Below are positions 35,918-47,094 of a stretch of DNA of 64,000 nucleotides, piece by piece. The notes under the pieces are model-generated. The model ran no database searches. It saw nothing but the letters and a program-made list of their open reading frames with translations, and was not told the origin of the DNA. The position numbers and the translations under genes are program-made. The DNA comes from Lineus longissimus (Eukaryota > Nemertea > Pilidiophora > Heteronemertea > Lineidae), in the NCBI RefSeq assembly GCF_910592395.1, contig NC_088317.1, forward strand, positions 1,550,001 to 1,614,000. The letters are read 5' to 3'. The first letter of the stretch is position 1, and each line of letters begins with the position of its first letter.

Positions 35918-38900
35918 TCATACTTTTGTCTCGAACATGCCTGCTTCTTCTTTTTTATTGGGCGTCCTATCCTTCGCCGCCGTGAAGACACTGACCAATA
36001 CAAGGCCAAGCAGCTCAATGAATTCCGCCAATGACAGCACTGATAGGCCTATCCAGAGCCCGAGCTGCCCGCCGATGTCGGAAAGGAGATTCGCCCACTA
36101 GAAGATGAAAATAAATTCAATGTTTTACATTGTTGTGATCATTTTTAGGATGAACCACAAAACGAGTTATTCAATTCGCTGTGACCTGCGATTTTTATCA
36201 CTGCATTGCGACTCGTTGGTCGGACAGAACTGAAAGATCCGACAGACTGGCGGATATGGTATCAATCGGAGTTGCTTGCTTGCTGACACGTTTACTAATA
36301 CATACCAAATAGGCTTCCTTATCCTCGTACGATTCGAAGTTGAGATCTTCATAGAAAACTTTCACTTGTAATAAATTCTCTCTGAAACGAGTGTGTTCAT
36401 TTATTGGTACATGTAGTTGTGAGGATTTCATCAAGATGTGTACTCTGCTGACGCGTCATCATGAATGTCACGAACTTTTTGAGTACTGTTATTATCATAT
36501 ACAAAAGACTTACCTCAGGGCATTAACACTTCTGTTCAGCAATTTCGTCACCCGTCCACCTCGAGTCATGAGAGATCTCTTCAGGTTGCCCTACAATTTA
36601 AACATTGGAAAACCCCACCATTATGAAGTATCAGTATGGTATGGTATCGATGATTGGCTGACCTGGTCATGTCGGCCGCATCTTTCGTTTTCAAGAAATT
36701 GGTCCCAATGGTAACATGCCTTCAATACGGTGGCTGGTTAAGGACATTACATGTGAATCGCAAAAATAAAGGAGCGCGAAAATTTTGCTGTATTTTCGAA
36801 GGACTATACAATACACTTACCACAAAACTCTCCGACGGCCAAACTGAACTGGAACTGGATGCAGAGTAGATGGTCTCTGTGCATGGCTGAGGGCAGTCAC
36901 ATTCGAGATCACCATTCGTATAATTAGCATACACGTCTGCTGTACATTTTGCTGTGGAAGAAAGCACGTACAGAGATTGTGAAAGAGCTAGCATTGCGCG
37001 TGACCCAGTACGATTGCCTACAGTTCGAAGCATGATGGGATCTATTGAAGGAAACATGTACACAGAAACACTCACAGATACTCGTCCCAGTGTTGAGGAG
37101 GATAACTAGGACATGGCGGAAACCGATTACCAGGCGCGTTATGAACAATGGGGCCAGTGGTATATTGGTCATTAAAGCGAACTGGAACCGCCGAGCCAGT
37201 TCATATGACCTCGTTTTCATTTCCCGCGTATCGGGTGATCAGAACGAGGCATGAATGAAACATGGCGCCTAGCTGTCAATCATTGAGTGACGTCACTACT
37301 ATGGAATTTACTACGAAAACTGAGCTGTCATTAAAGATATAGCTCTCTCTCATCAAATGTTTGTCTCACCGTCCTTTGTGCTGCACATTCTGTGTTGTGG
37401 TCCAGGAGACGGAATATCCCACACCGTACATCTACAATACTTCACGTAGTACAACTGTAAGCAGCTCTTCCCGCAAGTCTGGAAAAGGGAAACGTATACG
37501 ATTAAAGCAGTTTGGTACCATGTTCCGTTTAGTCAAAAATACAATGCATTTGTTAAGGCGTACATTTGAAGAATAACGTCTGCTCGGATAGAAACTTCGA
37601 ACTTCTTCCAAATGAGTCAAGCGTCTACTAATCGAAAACCTATCGATATCACTCACGAGAATGAGTGAATAATGGCATTTGTCAACTACCTACATGGACA
37701 GTGTACTTCTTCCCTCTATAAAGCGTCACTTTTCCTTCTCCATCTGTGCAGTTTCCGTATGGCGTAGGCAGACGTTTGATTCTTCTCTGAAAATAGCACG
37801 TCTCAAAAGTGATCTCTTCGTCTTTAATATTTAAACAACAACGTGAGTGACTTCAGGGTTGTAAGCAGTTTCAAGTTCTTATCTTATCTTAAAACGGATA
37901 ATAATGTCATTAAGCATGCACTGCGTTCGTCTAGAACGTTTAGAGTTTATGCTTATGCCGCTGACGACGACGACGATGTGACGAGGAGGACGACGATGCT
38001 GATACCGATAATACAGATGGTCGAGGAAAAAGAAGCTTTCGGTACCGATTTTAGGGCAAGAGATGTCAACTGCCCCGGTGCTGAGTTTAGACCCTCTTCC
38101 TCTGGGAAGGCCTGAACCTTCGGGTCGTGGACGACGATTCTAGCCCCGGCAGCTGGCGAGAGGTCGTCAATGTATTCGTCCTGTTCGATCATCAATGTCA
38201 TTGTCAACCCTGCAGAAAACAAGGATGGTATACATATGTACTTGAGAACGGCGAACAGGTTTTCCAAGTCCACGATCGAGTCTCATTTGGTGCTGTTGCT
38301 ATGATTTGGAGGCAATATTATACTACACTACTGTACCATATACAGACTGATATGTGTTTAAGATAATGGCTGATATTTATAAAAGACTAGTAAATGCTTT
38401 TACTTTAAACTTCATGTACATTTACACTAGCCATCTCTGTAGAAAACTGTAGTAAAAGCATTTACTACTCTTTATAAATATAAGCCATTGTCTCTGCCTT
38501 GTTTAGCTTTACTCAGTAAGGGATCTAGTGATAGAGCTTTTAACGTACTTACCATACAAGGGACCCGCCTTCCTAGTTTTATAGGTGGTATTTTGATCAG
38601 CATTGAAAGTGAAACAGTTACCATACGTGTAGGAGAAAAAGCTCACAAATATGCTGGAACAAGAAAAAAACGAATTCATTCAAGGCAGGTGTATATCGGC
38701 AACCACTTTGATTTTTCTCATGTGAAAATGCTGTATCACACATGGTCTACAAAGCCAAACGTTGTGTGTCAAATCGCATGACACTTCGTCAAAAAAAGAA
38801 ATGAAACTATTTACTATTTTGAATTTCTACGCATACTCTCATACTATCATCTATATTATAAGCGAGAACACCTTTTACGCCCGGCTTTTACGGTAGTACA

Positions 38901-41869
38901 TGTGAATGTAAATCAAGAAGCCTGCGTGATTAGACAGATATTGATGATACATTATATTAAGCGTACGTTGGAGGCAGATTCATCCCATTAAACTGCACAT
39001 CCTGGATGAAATCGGTGATTTGATGCGCCATCAAGCGTCTCGTTCGTCCCGAGAGTGTAGCGAGAGATCGCGAGACTTCCTTTTCCGCCTCTTGGACTGC
39101 ATCTGGCTGTGGTTGATACCAAGGTTTATCAGTTAAATCTATTACCGGCTTGAAAAATTCTGTGGCGTCCCCCTGAAATCATGGACAGACAGGTTTAAAC
39201 TTTAATGTTTCTCTAGGCACGTTCAAGCAGGATGTGTTTGAGTCCTTGCTGTGTTTGGAACTGGAGTCAGGTAGTTGAAAACAAGTTGACTACTCTAACT
39301 TGGCGTAAGCTTCACCAGGCTTGACGAAAGGAGATAACGCCGAGTTCAAGTTAACGCCAAATAAGAGGATTAGCTTGTATTGAACATTAGATTACCCCCA
39401 CCCTGGCGCTATGGTTGAGATATTTTGTACATTGCTATCCGACTGGGGGCATTTAGATTTCAAATGTGGCGCTTTGAGGTTAATGGCTATGAGATACATG
39501 TACCTCGTCTTCAGGTGGTGCACGTGAAGTTATGGTTGTAGTCGTCGTAGAACTTGTTGTTGTCGTTGGTGTAGTAGTTGTGGTCGTCTCCGGCGTAGTA
39601 GTAGTCGGTGTTGCCGTAGGCGCAGTAGTTGTTGAGTCTACTTTAGTTACATCAGAAGTACTCTCAATACCATCTGTCGTAGAATCCACTGGGAGACCAG
39701 AATCATTAACGGACAGGCCTGAATCATCGATAACTGCTGTAGTTTCAGGAAGTGCTGAGGTAGAAACATCATTTGGGTCCGAATCTATAACAGACAGGCC
39801 CGAATCGTCTGCTTCTGTTGCTGCACTGGCCTTAGGTGTAGTCGTGACATCGTCAGAGTCAGAATCTATAACAGACAGGCCCGAATCGTCTGCGTCTGTT
39901 GTTGCACTGGCCTTAGGTGTAGTCGTGACATTGTCAGAGTCAGAATCTACAATTGACAGGCCCGAATCGTCTGCTTCTGTTGCTGCACTGGCCTTAGGTG
40001 TAGTCGTGACATCGTCAGAGTCAGAATCTATAACAGACAGGCCCGAATCGTCTGCTTCTGTTGCTGCACTGGCCTTAGGTGTAGTCGTGACATTGTCAGA
40101 GTCTGAATCTATAACAGATAGGCTCGAATCCTCAGCTGTCGTAAAAGGGTTGGCCTCGCGTGTGGAAGAGGTTTCATCGGAATCGGAATCTTGGTCCATT
40201 ATTGACAGGCTGCCTTCACTATCTGATGTAGCTTCTGATGTCGCTTTAGATCTCTTCTTTCGTGCACTACTTGAAACAAAAGATTGTAATGTCAGGTAGG
40301 AACAGTACCGACTTTCAGACGACAATACTTTTCACATGAGCCACAGCTGCAATGGCACTGACCAATATATGTCCTTCAACACGTGTTATGAGAAACAATA
40401 ATTAAATCATCAGACAGATTTTGCATTTTTTTTGCAAGGACGATAACTATTTTTCGCATTTATTGAATCAAATTAAGCGATGTCAACAACCTCAACGTAA
40501 AGCCAAGCTTGATAATCAAAATACCAAACAGATTCGTTGTGTAATGAGTAGCGCCCATGCTTGCCTCGATTCCGCCTCGCCTCCTCGCTGCCTTTGTATT
40601 CTTTCGGCTGTCTCCTGAAGCGTGTTGACGAAGCTCTGCCCCGCTTTGTCAATCTGTGACCGCCGGATTCGGTTGAGGTTACACACGGTCACGGCAGGGA
40701 AGTCAAGCGGCTTATAACCCATCTACAATAAAGGTTTAATCTGGGGAGTGAACAAGAGAAAGCATCTCCAGGGTCACTTTCAATCTCTTGCATGATAGTG
40801 AGTTCAACTATTGTCAGATTTGGGTTAACGGAGGTGCCATCTCACCAGCTTGTCGCTGCATGAAGAGGCCGCCATTGTTTTGCAAAATGGTGTCGCATAC
40901 TTTGAGAAGCATTTGCGAAGTTTTGAAATAAATCTATAAGGCTATCACACAACTGATCGTAGTAATTACCAACGGCCTTCTCATAACCACTGCCTTTGTT
41001 CTGTGGTTCCAACTGATCGATCGTGTATTTAGCTTGGAGTGCATTCCTTGGGCTAAAGTTTCACCCAAGTCAGCTGCACTCAAATGATTTCAAGTGATTT
41101 TAAGTACTCTTTGGCATTTTATTCCACCTTGTATCGATTTCATGAGTTCTGAGTTCGGAGATTTCAATACTAGTAGTTCATCAGGTTCCAATTGCGCAAT
41201 TTTCATTAAACTATTGTAGTGCTATATTGTACGTACATCACTGTACATCACTGCACTCGTTCAATAAACAATATAGGAAGTGACTACTTGGCAAGCCCGG
41301 CTTACCAAACAGCGACTTTTTCTTGTCCTGAATGGACAGCGGAACTCATTAATATTAAAGTAAAGTCAGGGTGGCTTTTTAGTGCTGTTTGGCAAGCGGC
41401 TCTCCAAACAGGACAAAAAAAGATGCCTGTTCGGCGAGCGGCTTGCCAAATAGACCCGGCCAACAATATAATCAAACCACAAGAAATAATGTCGAGGTAA
41501 AAAGCGATGAAAGAAACATTTGGGTCCACCCTGCTTTGAACTAGTGACAGTGTAAGCCGCAAGCGAGAAGAAGAAATACATATGGATTCTTACCTTAATC
41601 ACAACGTTCACCGGATAACTATAAAACTTCGTAAAAAGTGTGTTTATCTGCCAAGTACACGTTGCCAAGGATACCACAAGAATACTAGCCCAGAATAGTC
41701 TGAGTATTGAGAATGCTGACCCAGTGGCCTTGGGTATACCAGGGATTGAAGTCGATTCACAGAACTCCTTAAACACATCTCTACTGTTCTTTATCTTGGG
41801 CCGCTGCGGAGGGGGAGGATACTCGGGAATGAACTTTTTTACATTGTCTGTGTATGCGGGAGGATCCAT
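35918..41869 (-). CDS. DEG/ENaC (ASIC-superfamily) sodium channel subunit with repeat-bearing extracellular insert
   Basis: Twelve exons on the minus strand: 41869-41594, 40722-40565, 40266-39504, 39172-38967, 38653-38553, 38209-38046, 37786-37694, 37478-37370, 36951-36821, 36590-36514, 36381-36306, 36097-35918; 777 residues. Start ATG at 41869 (context accATGG). TM1 is at about 54-76; exon 2 has FPAVTVCNLNRIR; exon 5 has SYTYGNCFTFN; exon 6 has MTLMIEQDEY and APGQLTSL; exon 7 has RLPTPYGNC; exons 8-9 carry the cysteine-rich thumb with YCRC and DCPQPC; exon 12 has SDIGGQLGLWIGLSVLS, i.e. TM2 with a G-L-S selectivity filter. Exon 3 (254 residues) is a Ser/Asp/Thr-rich insert with 27-residue repeats and a poly-Thr stretch, probably O-glycosylated. 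The HG gating motif is P-G here, and intron 2 appears to use a GC donor. It is an amiloride-type, trimeric channel; the gating stimulus is unknown. Confidence 0.92.
38365..38489. mobile_element. MITE-like element, family C
   Basis: Ends aatggctgatatttataaa and tttataaatataagccatt are inverted repeats with few mismatches extending about 40 bp. It lies in an intron of the DEG/ENaC gene; related to 31210 and 49066. Confidence 0.8.
39781..40135 (-). repeat. 81-bp coding tandem repeat in DEG/ENaC exon 3
   Basis: Units start at 39781, 39862, 39943 and 40024, with a partial fifth at 40105, spacing exactly 81 bp. On the minus strand they encode 27 residues including DSGLSVIDSDSDD and VTTTPKASAATEA. 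Confidence 0.95.
41288..41450. mobile_element. MITE-like inverted repeat, family G
   Basis: ttggcaagcccggcttacc at the left end pairs imperfectly with cggcgagcggcttgccaaa at the right end. The interior also contains another inverted ttggcaagcggctctccaaa unit. It lies in intron 1 of the DEG/ENaC gene. Confidence 0.6.
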
Positions 41870-42407
41870 GGTGCTGTTTGTGCCAGTAATAACCTCAAAT
41901 ACGTTAGCAATCAATCCTCTTACGAGTTATTGTCAGAACAGTTACAGTAAAAGTGACAGGCACGTTTTTTTGGTCGCCCAAGAGTAGATAGTCCGTTTTA
42001 GGGAGACTACCTATAACAGCGCAGCTAACACTATTCCATATAATTAATTTTCAATTAGCTGAAGTAAGATACCTTAGCACTTCAACTTTTCATAATCAAG
42101 AACACAGTGAAACGTCCTCATTTTATCCGCCAACACGACTAAACTGAAGTTATAACATAACATACGAAATATCATAAATCGAACATTTCAACACTTTCTG
42201 CCTTGGCGAAAAACAATCCTTTTCGTCAGAATTATTTAACGCTTATAACTCCTCAACAAAAAGAATCGTTCGACGTATTGGTTATCATTGAAATGTGGTT
42301 TCATTCTCACATCATCTCGCGTGACGAGATTTTGATTTACCGAGATTTCGGCGAGAGGTCAAGGCCACAATAGAATCGTACTGCTGCTTCAGCTGGTCAA
42401 GAGCGCT

Positions 42408-42545
42408 GGTGTAACATATGAGGTTGTCCCCTATAATCAAGTATTTCCATACAATCGACAGCTGGGGAGACCATGACTTTTCAGGGGGAACACAGAAAAC
42501 GTGTCAATCGATCTTCCAGCCCAGAGGTTTCGAAAAAAAGTTTCA
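42408..42545 (+). repeat. Family E element, left part
   Basis: ctggtgtaacat, then gaggttgtcccct, then gagaccatgacttttca match 34415-34530. The right terminal repeat was not found. Confidence 0.55.
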
Positions 42546-42654
42546 ATGAACTATTCTGACCATGTCAATAAGTTTCGCGGGAATAATGACACTGAAGGAC
42601 TTATAACAAAGACTTTTTCATCTTTAGGCCATTGAAAAATTAAACATAATGTTT

Positions 42655-42850
42655 ACTTGCCCTTGGTTCGTGGCTAGGCACTTTAAGGCCAATCAATTTC
42701 GTGAGGTGGATGTCATCAAGATTAGCACTGATAACTCTTTGATAAGACAGCAGAACAATGGGAATTTAAACCAAGGTGCGAGCTGGTTTTGTTTACAGAC
42801 AATAGACCTTGTATTGAGCTAGGCCTCAATTGTCTAAGCTGCCATTTAAC
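42655..42850 (+). repeat. Dispersed repeat, family F
   Basis: ctttgataagacagcagaac, aatgggaattta and gtttacagacaatagacc match the copies at 26085 and (inverted) 6768. Confidence 0.7.
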
Positions 42851-43145
42851 GTGCAAAATGGTGTAATGAATGCAATCGGGTACGGACAATGTCATCGAAT
42901 GATTATAGTTTGGTCATGCTTGAAGGGGCTCTTTCTAACAATACCTTTTACATGAATGAAGTGCAACATTTCCGAAAATAAATCCTTCCACACCTTTTCA
43001 AGTTCAACAGAGCCGAGTAAAACCTTTGTTTATATTCCAATATGTATGGAAGGTGTAAAACCGTAGATTTTTATCATACATCACTGCAGTGTTCTCGGCA
43101 ACATTAAAAAGCGGAAGCAGAATCTCTCTTAAAATAGCTTCACAC

Positions 43146-43151
43146 TTTATT
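43146..43151 (-). terminator. Probable polyadenylation signal of the NAT16-like gene
   Basis: AATAAA on the minus strand about 300 bp after the stop codon at 43447. Confidence 0.4.
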
Positions 43152-43446
43152 ACCCTTCCTAAACGTAAATTTTCTCATTCGATGTTGCATTGGTTTTCTA
43201 AAGATGGCCAACACTCCTAGATTTTAAACCCTCGGTATCAATCTCAACACCCTCGTCAAACTCTGACCATTGTTTCAATGAGAAAAAATCTGCCTTTTCA
43301 AACCCCTCTCTTGGAAGGTTCAGTTGAGAACAATGTATCCGCATTTTCCAAAGCATTCTGTAATCATTACATCCATGTACTGTAAACAAACAAATTATTC
43401 ATCTTCTCGCCACCATGACAAGAATAATCTTAAAACAATACTGGAT

Positions 43447-44918
43447 TTACTGAAAATATCCCGTGTCAGCTACGAGAGGTATGTAAAGAATATCATCCAA
43501 TCTCTCTTTACAATACGCAATGTCGAAAGTTTTCTCAGATGTAGCTTCGAAGCTAGTGTTATCGAAGCTCTTAGGCCACAAGGTTACGCAGTAGATATTT
43601 CGACGCGTTGCGCTTTCTAGAACACTCTGTAAAAATGAAGCGCTGTGTTTCAAGAGTGCATCTTCAGAGTCGCAATACGCCTCTAGGTCATGTCTTTCTA
43701 AGTCCTTATCCTCAAAGACACTGTGGAAACTGACACCGTCTATCAAGCCCTGATCATCGTGGGAGACAAGAAAGAACTCGGGGAAGCGGTTTGACAAGGA
43801 GAAATTTGATGGTATGTCCAGCTTGTAGGGGACCCATTCTATCAGAAGCCTGTCCTCAAACGAAAGTTTTCTGAAGTCTTCTTTCTTGAGAAATTCGTTC
43901 AATCTGCTGAATTCTATTTTCTGCACATTGCTGATTCTATCGTCCTGTTTCTCTAAAGCAGCCTTCAACTTCAGACGATCCTCGATTTCTGTCAGATTGA
44001 TCAGTCTAAATGGCTGGAAAAGGAAAAGAGGAAAAAGTTATCATTGAAAAACGTGCAATCAATCGAGCTACTAAGTATCTAAACTTGACGGCAGCCACTA
44101 GGAAACTCACTCTGCACGGGAAGGAAGAAACCACGTCAATACTGTGCTATCATGCCGGTCGAGTACAGCAATTGATAATTTTCTTTCGGGCACGTTTTTT
44201 GGTACGCCTATACACTGTCGGCACTTGTAAACCACATCATGGCCTAAAGAAGACCTACTTTCCTTTCTACTGGCGTGTTCATTGCTTTTCCCTTTAACCC
44301 AGGATCTCACCTTGGCGGTTAGTATCCTTCTTGCACCACCCACGCTGTAAATACCGGAGTTATTCGGGCTGGTGCTGCCTGAGGTATACAGTACCTCTTT
44401 CATGTTCGGGTAAAGAACCTTCAGTTCTTCAGCCGCGGCCTTCTTCAGGTAGTTGTAATAGCCAAGCTGTCGGTGTTCGGGATGAGTCCGGGCTGCTTGG
44501 AAGATCGCACCATCACCGTCATCAACAACGGTGGCCACGAAATAGGCAACCTGTAGCCGGAAAACGGAACAATAAGAACCTACAAGACTTTCTGGTGCAA
44601 CCTCATCCCACTTAAAACTGTTCTATTTTCGTATTTGCTTACCATTGTACTTGGATGAATATTTTCCTGCCAGAAGAACATACAACAAGGAATTTCCTGA
44701 GCACAAGATAGTATACAATAATAGTTATGACGAGTATTTACCGGCAGCCCGTCTGCTTCCAAAATGTAGTTGATTCTCCGTGGATCCTTGCAGAAGACAT
44801 CGTATCTGGCAGAAAGGTAGTCCAGCCCTTCATATATATCTGTGTCTATGTCCAGAACGGCCTGTCTGTCTTCAAGCTGGCCGTGTCGGACAACGAGAGT
44901 TGGCTTCCTGTCGGCCAT
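43447..44918 (-). CDS. NAT16-like (histidine N-acetyltransferase family) GNAT acetyltransferase
   Basis: Four exons on the minus strand: 44918-44742, 44696-44643, 44550-44311, 44013-43447; all introns phase 0; 345 residues. ATG at 44918. The N-terminal half is a GNAT domain: VVRHGQLEDRQAVLDIDTDI, then IYEGLDYLSARYDVF, which closely follows the IYGGLDYLP-type signature of NAT16. Next comes VAYFVATVVDDGDGAIFQAA and ARTHPEHRQLGYYNYLKKAA, the region that normally holds the acetyl-CoA binding R/Q-x-x-G-x-G/A loop (here R-Q-L-G-Y-Y). The C-terminal half (exon 4) is the less conserved NAT16-type second domain. Family members acetylate free histidine or related amines with acetyl-CoA in the cytosol; the substrate here is inferred only. 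Exon 2 is very small (18 codons) but both splice sites and the frame fit. Confidence 0.8.
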
Positions 44919-45516
44919 TTTGAATAACGAACAAATTCGAGATAGAAATAATGTCGCTTGCAGGCCACGCGATATCCGTCTTCGAAATCAAACCTCGTTC
45001 TCTTTCCCGTGTCAAAATGTCGACCTCTCTCCTGCAGTCCAGACGAGAAAATAAAGTAGGTCAAACGTTAGACGTATGATAGAGTAGGCCTATTGCCTTG
45101 TATAGGCCTGTATGTAGATAATAAAACTAGTTTGACAATGCCAGCAAGTGTGTCGGGGCTTTAGGTACATAAAGCACTCGACATTCAACGTGACTTTGCT
45201 AAATGCTTTGCGCCCCCAGGTCTTCGCCGTGAAATGATTCTTTAGCATTAACAAACAACATTCACCTATGTTCAACCCAAAACAGAGTGTGCATTAATTC
45301 GGTTCATTTATTTCAAACGTTCGAATGCACAATTTTTTTGGCGTACAAAGGCTTAAAAAGCTCTCACAAGTCATCCCCTTGACAAAACTCGGGAACGTGT
45401 TTATTCTCCAACCAACACTGCAGTATTATTTTAAGATATAAAGGGAACAATAAAATATTATATCAGTTTAAGATGTGCACCGTCATGTTACTCTTGAGTA
45501 TCTAGCTAATAGCTGT
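44919..45516. other. Spacer between NAT16-like gene and GPCR
   Basis: No feature recognised; includes the acetyltransferase promoter and GPCR 3' UTR. Confidence 0.4.
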
Positions 45517-46587
45517 TTACTGAGTGGTTAATCTTTTGCCGCTTGTGGATCCGAGTGAACGACTCCCCGTCGACGTCGTCGGCTGCCGCTCTCGGCAGAA
45601 TAAAATGGCGACGATGTCGTCCCGAAAGCGTGCACTGCTAAACGCGTACAGAAAGAAGTTTAGAGAGGTGTTCAGGGTACAGAGAGTCAAACTGATCTCG
45701 CCGCTCAACACCATGAGTCCGGGGTGTGACGCTTCATAGCTAGATATGCAGCAATTCCAGAGAACGAAGTTGAGGGCGTACGGCATGATGAGGACGATGA
45801 GAGCGGTCGCAACCACGACCAGCATCAGAGTCATGGTGTTCTCTTTCTTATTATCGGACTTTGAATGTGTCAGCCCGGTTTGGTCCTTCAGCGTGGACGT
45901 GTGTTGTTTAACACTGATAACAATCGCGACGTTCAGGATGCAAATCAAGATCACCGGTACAAGTGAATCTATAGATGTATTGATGACATCGTGACCAATA
46001 TAATACCATTCTAGCCACTCCGGTAGCATGCAGGTACCAACATTTGGAACCTCGACATTTTCGTTCGACCGGAAAACGTTTGGGAAATACAATATTGCGT
46101 GGACTATGACGTTACAAGTAACCAGGATATTTGCACGCTCAAACGTGCACCATGAGGACGCTCGGAGCGGATAACGCACAACAACAAATCGATCTGTTGC
46201 TATTATGAAAACTTGCCAAATCGAAACGTCGTAGAAGAGATACGCGAAGTAGAAGTATGTCACGCAAAATGTCTGCCCGATTGGGTAAATCCTGAGCCAA
46301 TCTGGTCGTAGGATGAATACGTATCGAAAGATAAAGCCACAGAGAAGAGTCAGGGAGTCGCTGATGGCTAGTAGTTTGAAATAGTAACACATAACGCTGC
46401 GGCGATTGTGGGCTAGATGCATGACAAGGAATGTTAGGATATTCCCCACCAAACCGACCCCGTAGATGATCGGGAGTACGTAGTGTTGTAACGTAGATGA
46501 AATCGTGGGTATGACCCCGGCATGATGATCATATGATTCGAAATAAACAGCCGTCATATTTTTACTTTCATGCGAATTCGTCGTCAT
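45517..46587 (-). CDS. Rhodopsin-class G protein-coupled receptor (orphan, peptide-type)
   Basis: Intronless, 356 residues. The open frame extends further upstream, but the first true ATG is at 46587 (MTTNSHESKN), which gives two N-glycosylation sites or similar in a short N-terminus. TM1 has GVGLVGNILTFLVM; TM2 has LLAISDSLTLLCG; the TM3 Cys (GQTFCVTYFY) can pair with the loop-2 Cys (VGTCMLPEW). TM3 ends ATDRFVVVRYP (D-R-F for D-R-Y). TM6 has IVLIMPYALNF; TM7 has NTSLNFFLYAF, the N-x-x-x-Y variant without Pro. The C-tail is Ser/Thr-rich. It groups by appearance with invertebrate FMRFamide-receptor-like orphans. Ligand unknown. Confidence 0.9.
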   Translation of the reverse strand: MTTNSHESKNMTAVYFESYDHHAGVIPTISSTLQHYVLPIIYGVGLVGNILTFLVMHLAHNRRSVMCYYFKLLAISDSLTLLCGFIFRYVFILRPDWLRIYPIGQTFCVTYFYFAYLFYDVSIWQVFIIATDRFVVVRYPLRASSWCTFERANILVTCNVIVHAILYFPNVFRSNENVEVPNVGTCMLPEWLEWYYIGHDVINTSIDSLVPVILICILNVAIVISVKQHTSTLKDQTGLTHSKSDNKKENTMTLMLVVVATALIVLIMPYALNFVLWNCCISSYEASHPGLMVLSGEISLTLCTLNTSLNFFLYAFSSARFRDDIVAILFCRERQPTTSTGSRSLGSTSGKRLTTQ

Positions 46588-46921
46588 CCTTTTACGCTGT
46601 TGTCCTACGATGAGTAACACATGGGGTATCGTTATTTTATAAATTTTAATCTGTTCACAAAACAACACAAATATACAACTTATATTTCGTGGTGACCTGA
46701 AAGTATAACGATTGTGTTAATATAATGCCATAAGCAAAGATTATCTATGCTTGATAATGATACGGGTTGCTTGACAAATGCGGTATGAGGGTCTTCAGAT
46801 TATACAGCCTTGCAGCAGAAGCCTTCCCTGGACTTCTACACCAAGGGTCTAATCTGTTCCTGTCACGAACGGTTTTATCTTGATGTAAACGTATGCCGAT
46901 ACCTTCAATGTCCGATCATTA

Positions 46922-47094
46922 GTACGCGATATCGCTCATGCATAACTAATTGTGCTTGTCGTATTCGCAGTTAATCTGGCAAAGGGAAGGGGCAACAGGT
47001 GATTACATAACACACTGTTACCCATGCAGCCTGCGTGAACAACTGCAACAGTAATCGCTATGATTAGTTATGCAAGGTGAGCGAAATCGCGTAC
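46922..47094. mobile_element. MITE-like element, family D
   Basis: gtacgcgatatcgctcatgc at the left and gtgagcgaaatcgcgtac at the right are inverted repeats that continue into cataactaat / gattagttatg. A second copy is at 60341-60513. Confidence 0.8.

Larger units (their letters stand above)
41870..43446. other. Intergenic, between DEG/ENaC and NAT16-like genes
   Basis: Holds a family E fragment (42408-42545) and a family F copy (42655-42850), plus the presumed channel promoter. The minus-strand AATAAA (plus-strand tttatt at 43146-43151) may terminate the acetyltransferase transcript. Confidence 0.45.

Noticed and set aside
39532-40299. 255-codon open frame on the plus strand, rich in Val and Ser
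   Set aside because: It is the antisense of the 81-bp repeat exon of the DEG/ENaC gene; the minus-strand exon fits splice phases and family context.
46588-46668. N-terminal extension of the second GPCR
   Set aside because: It would begin at GTG; the first ATG at 46587 gives a normal receptor N-terminus.
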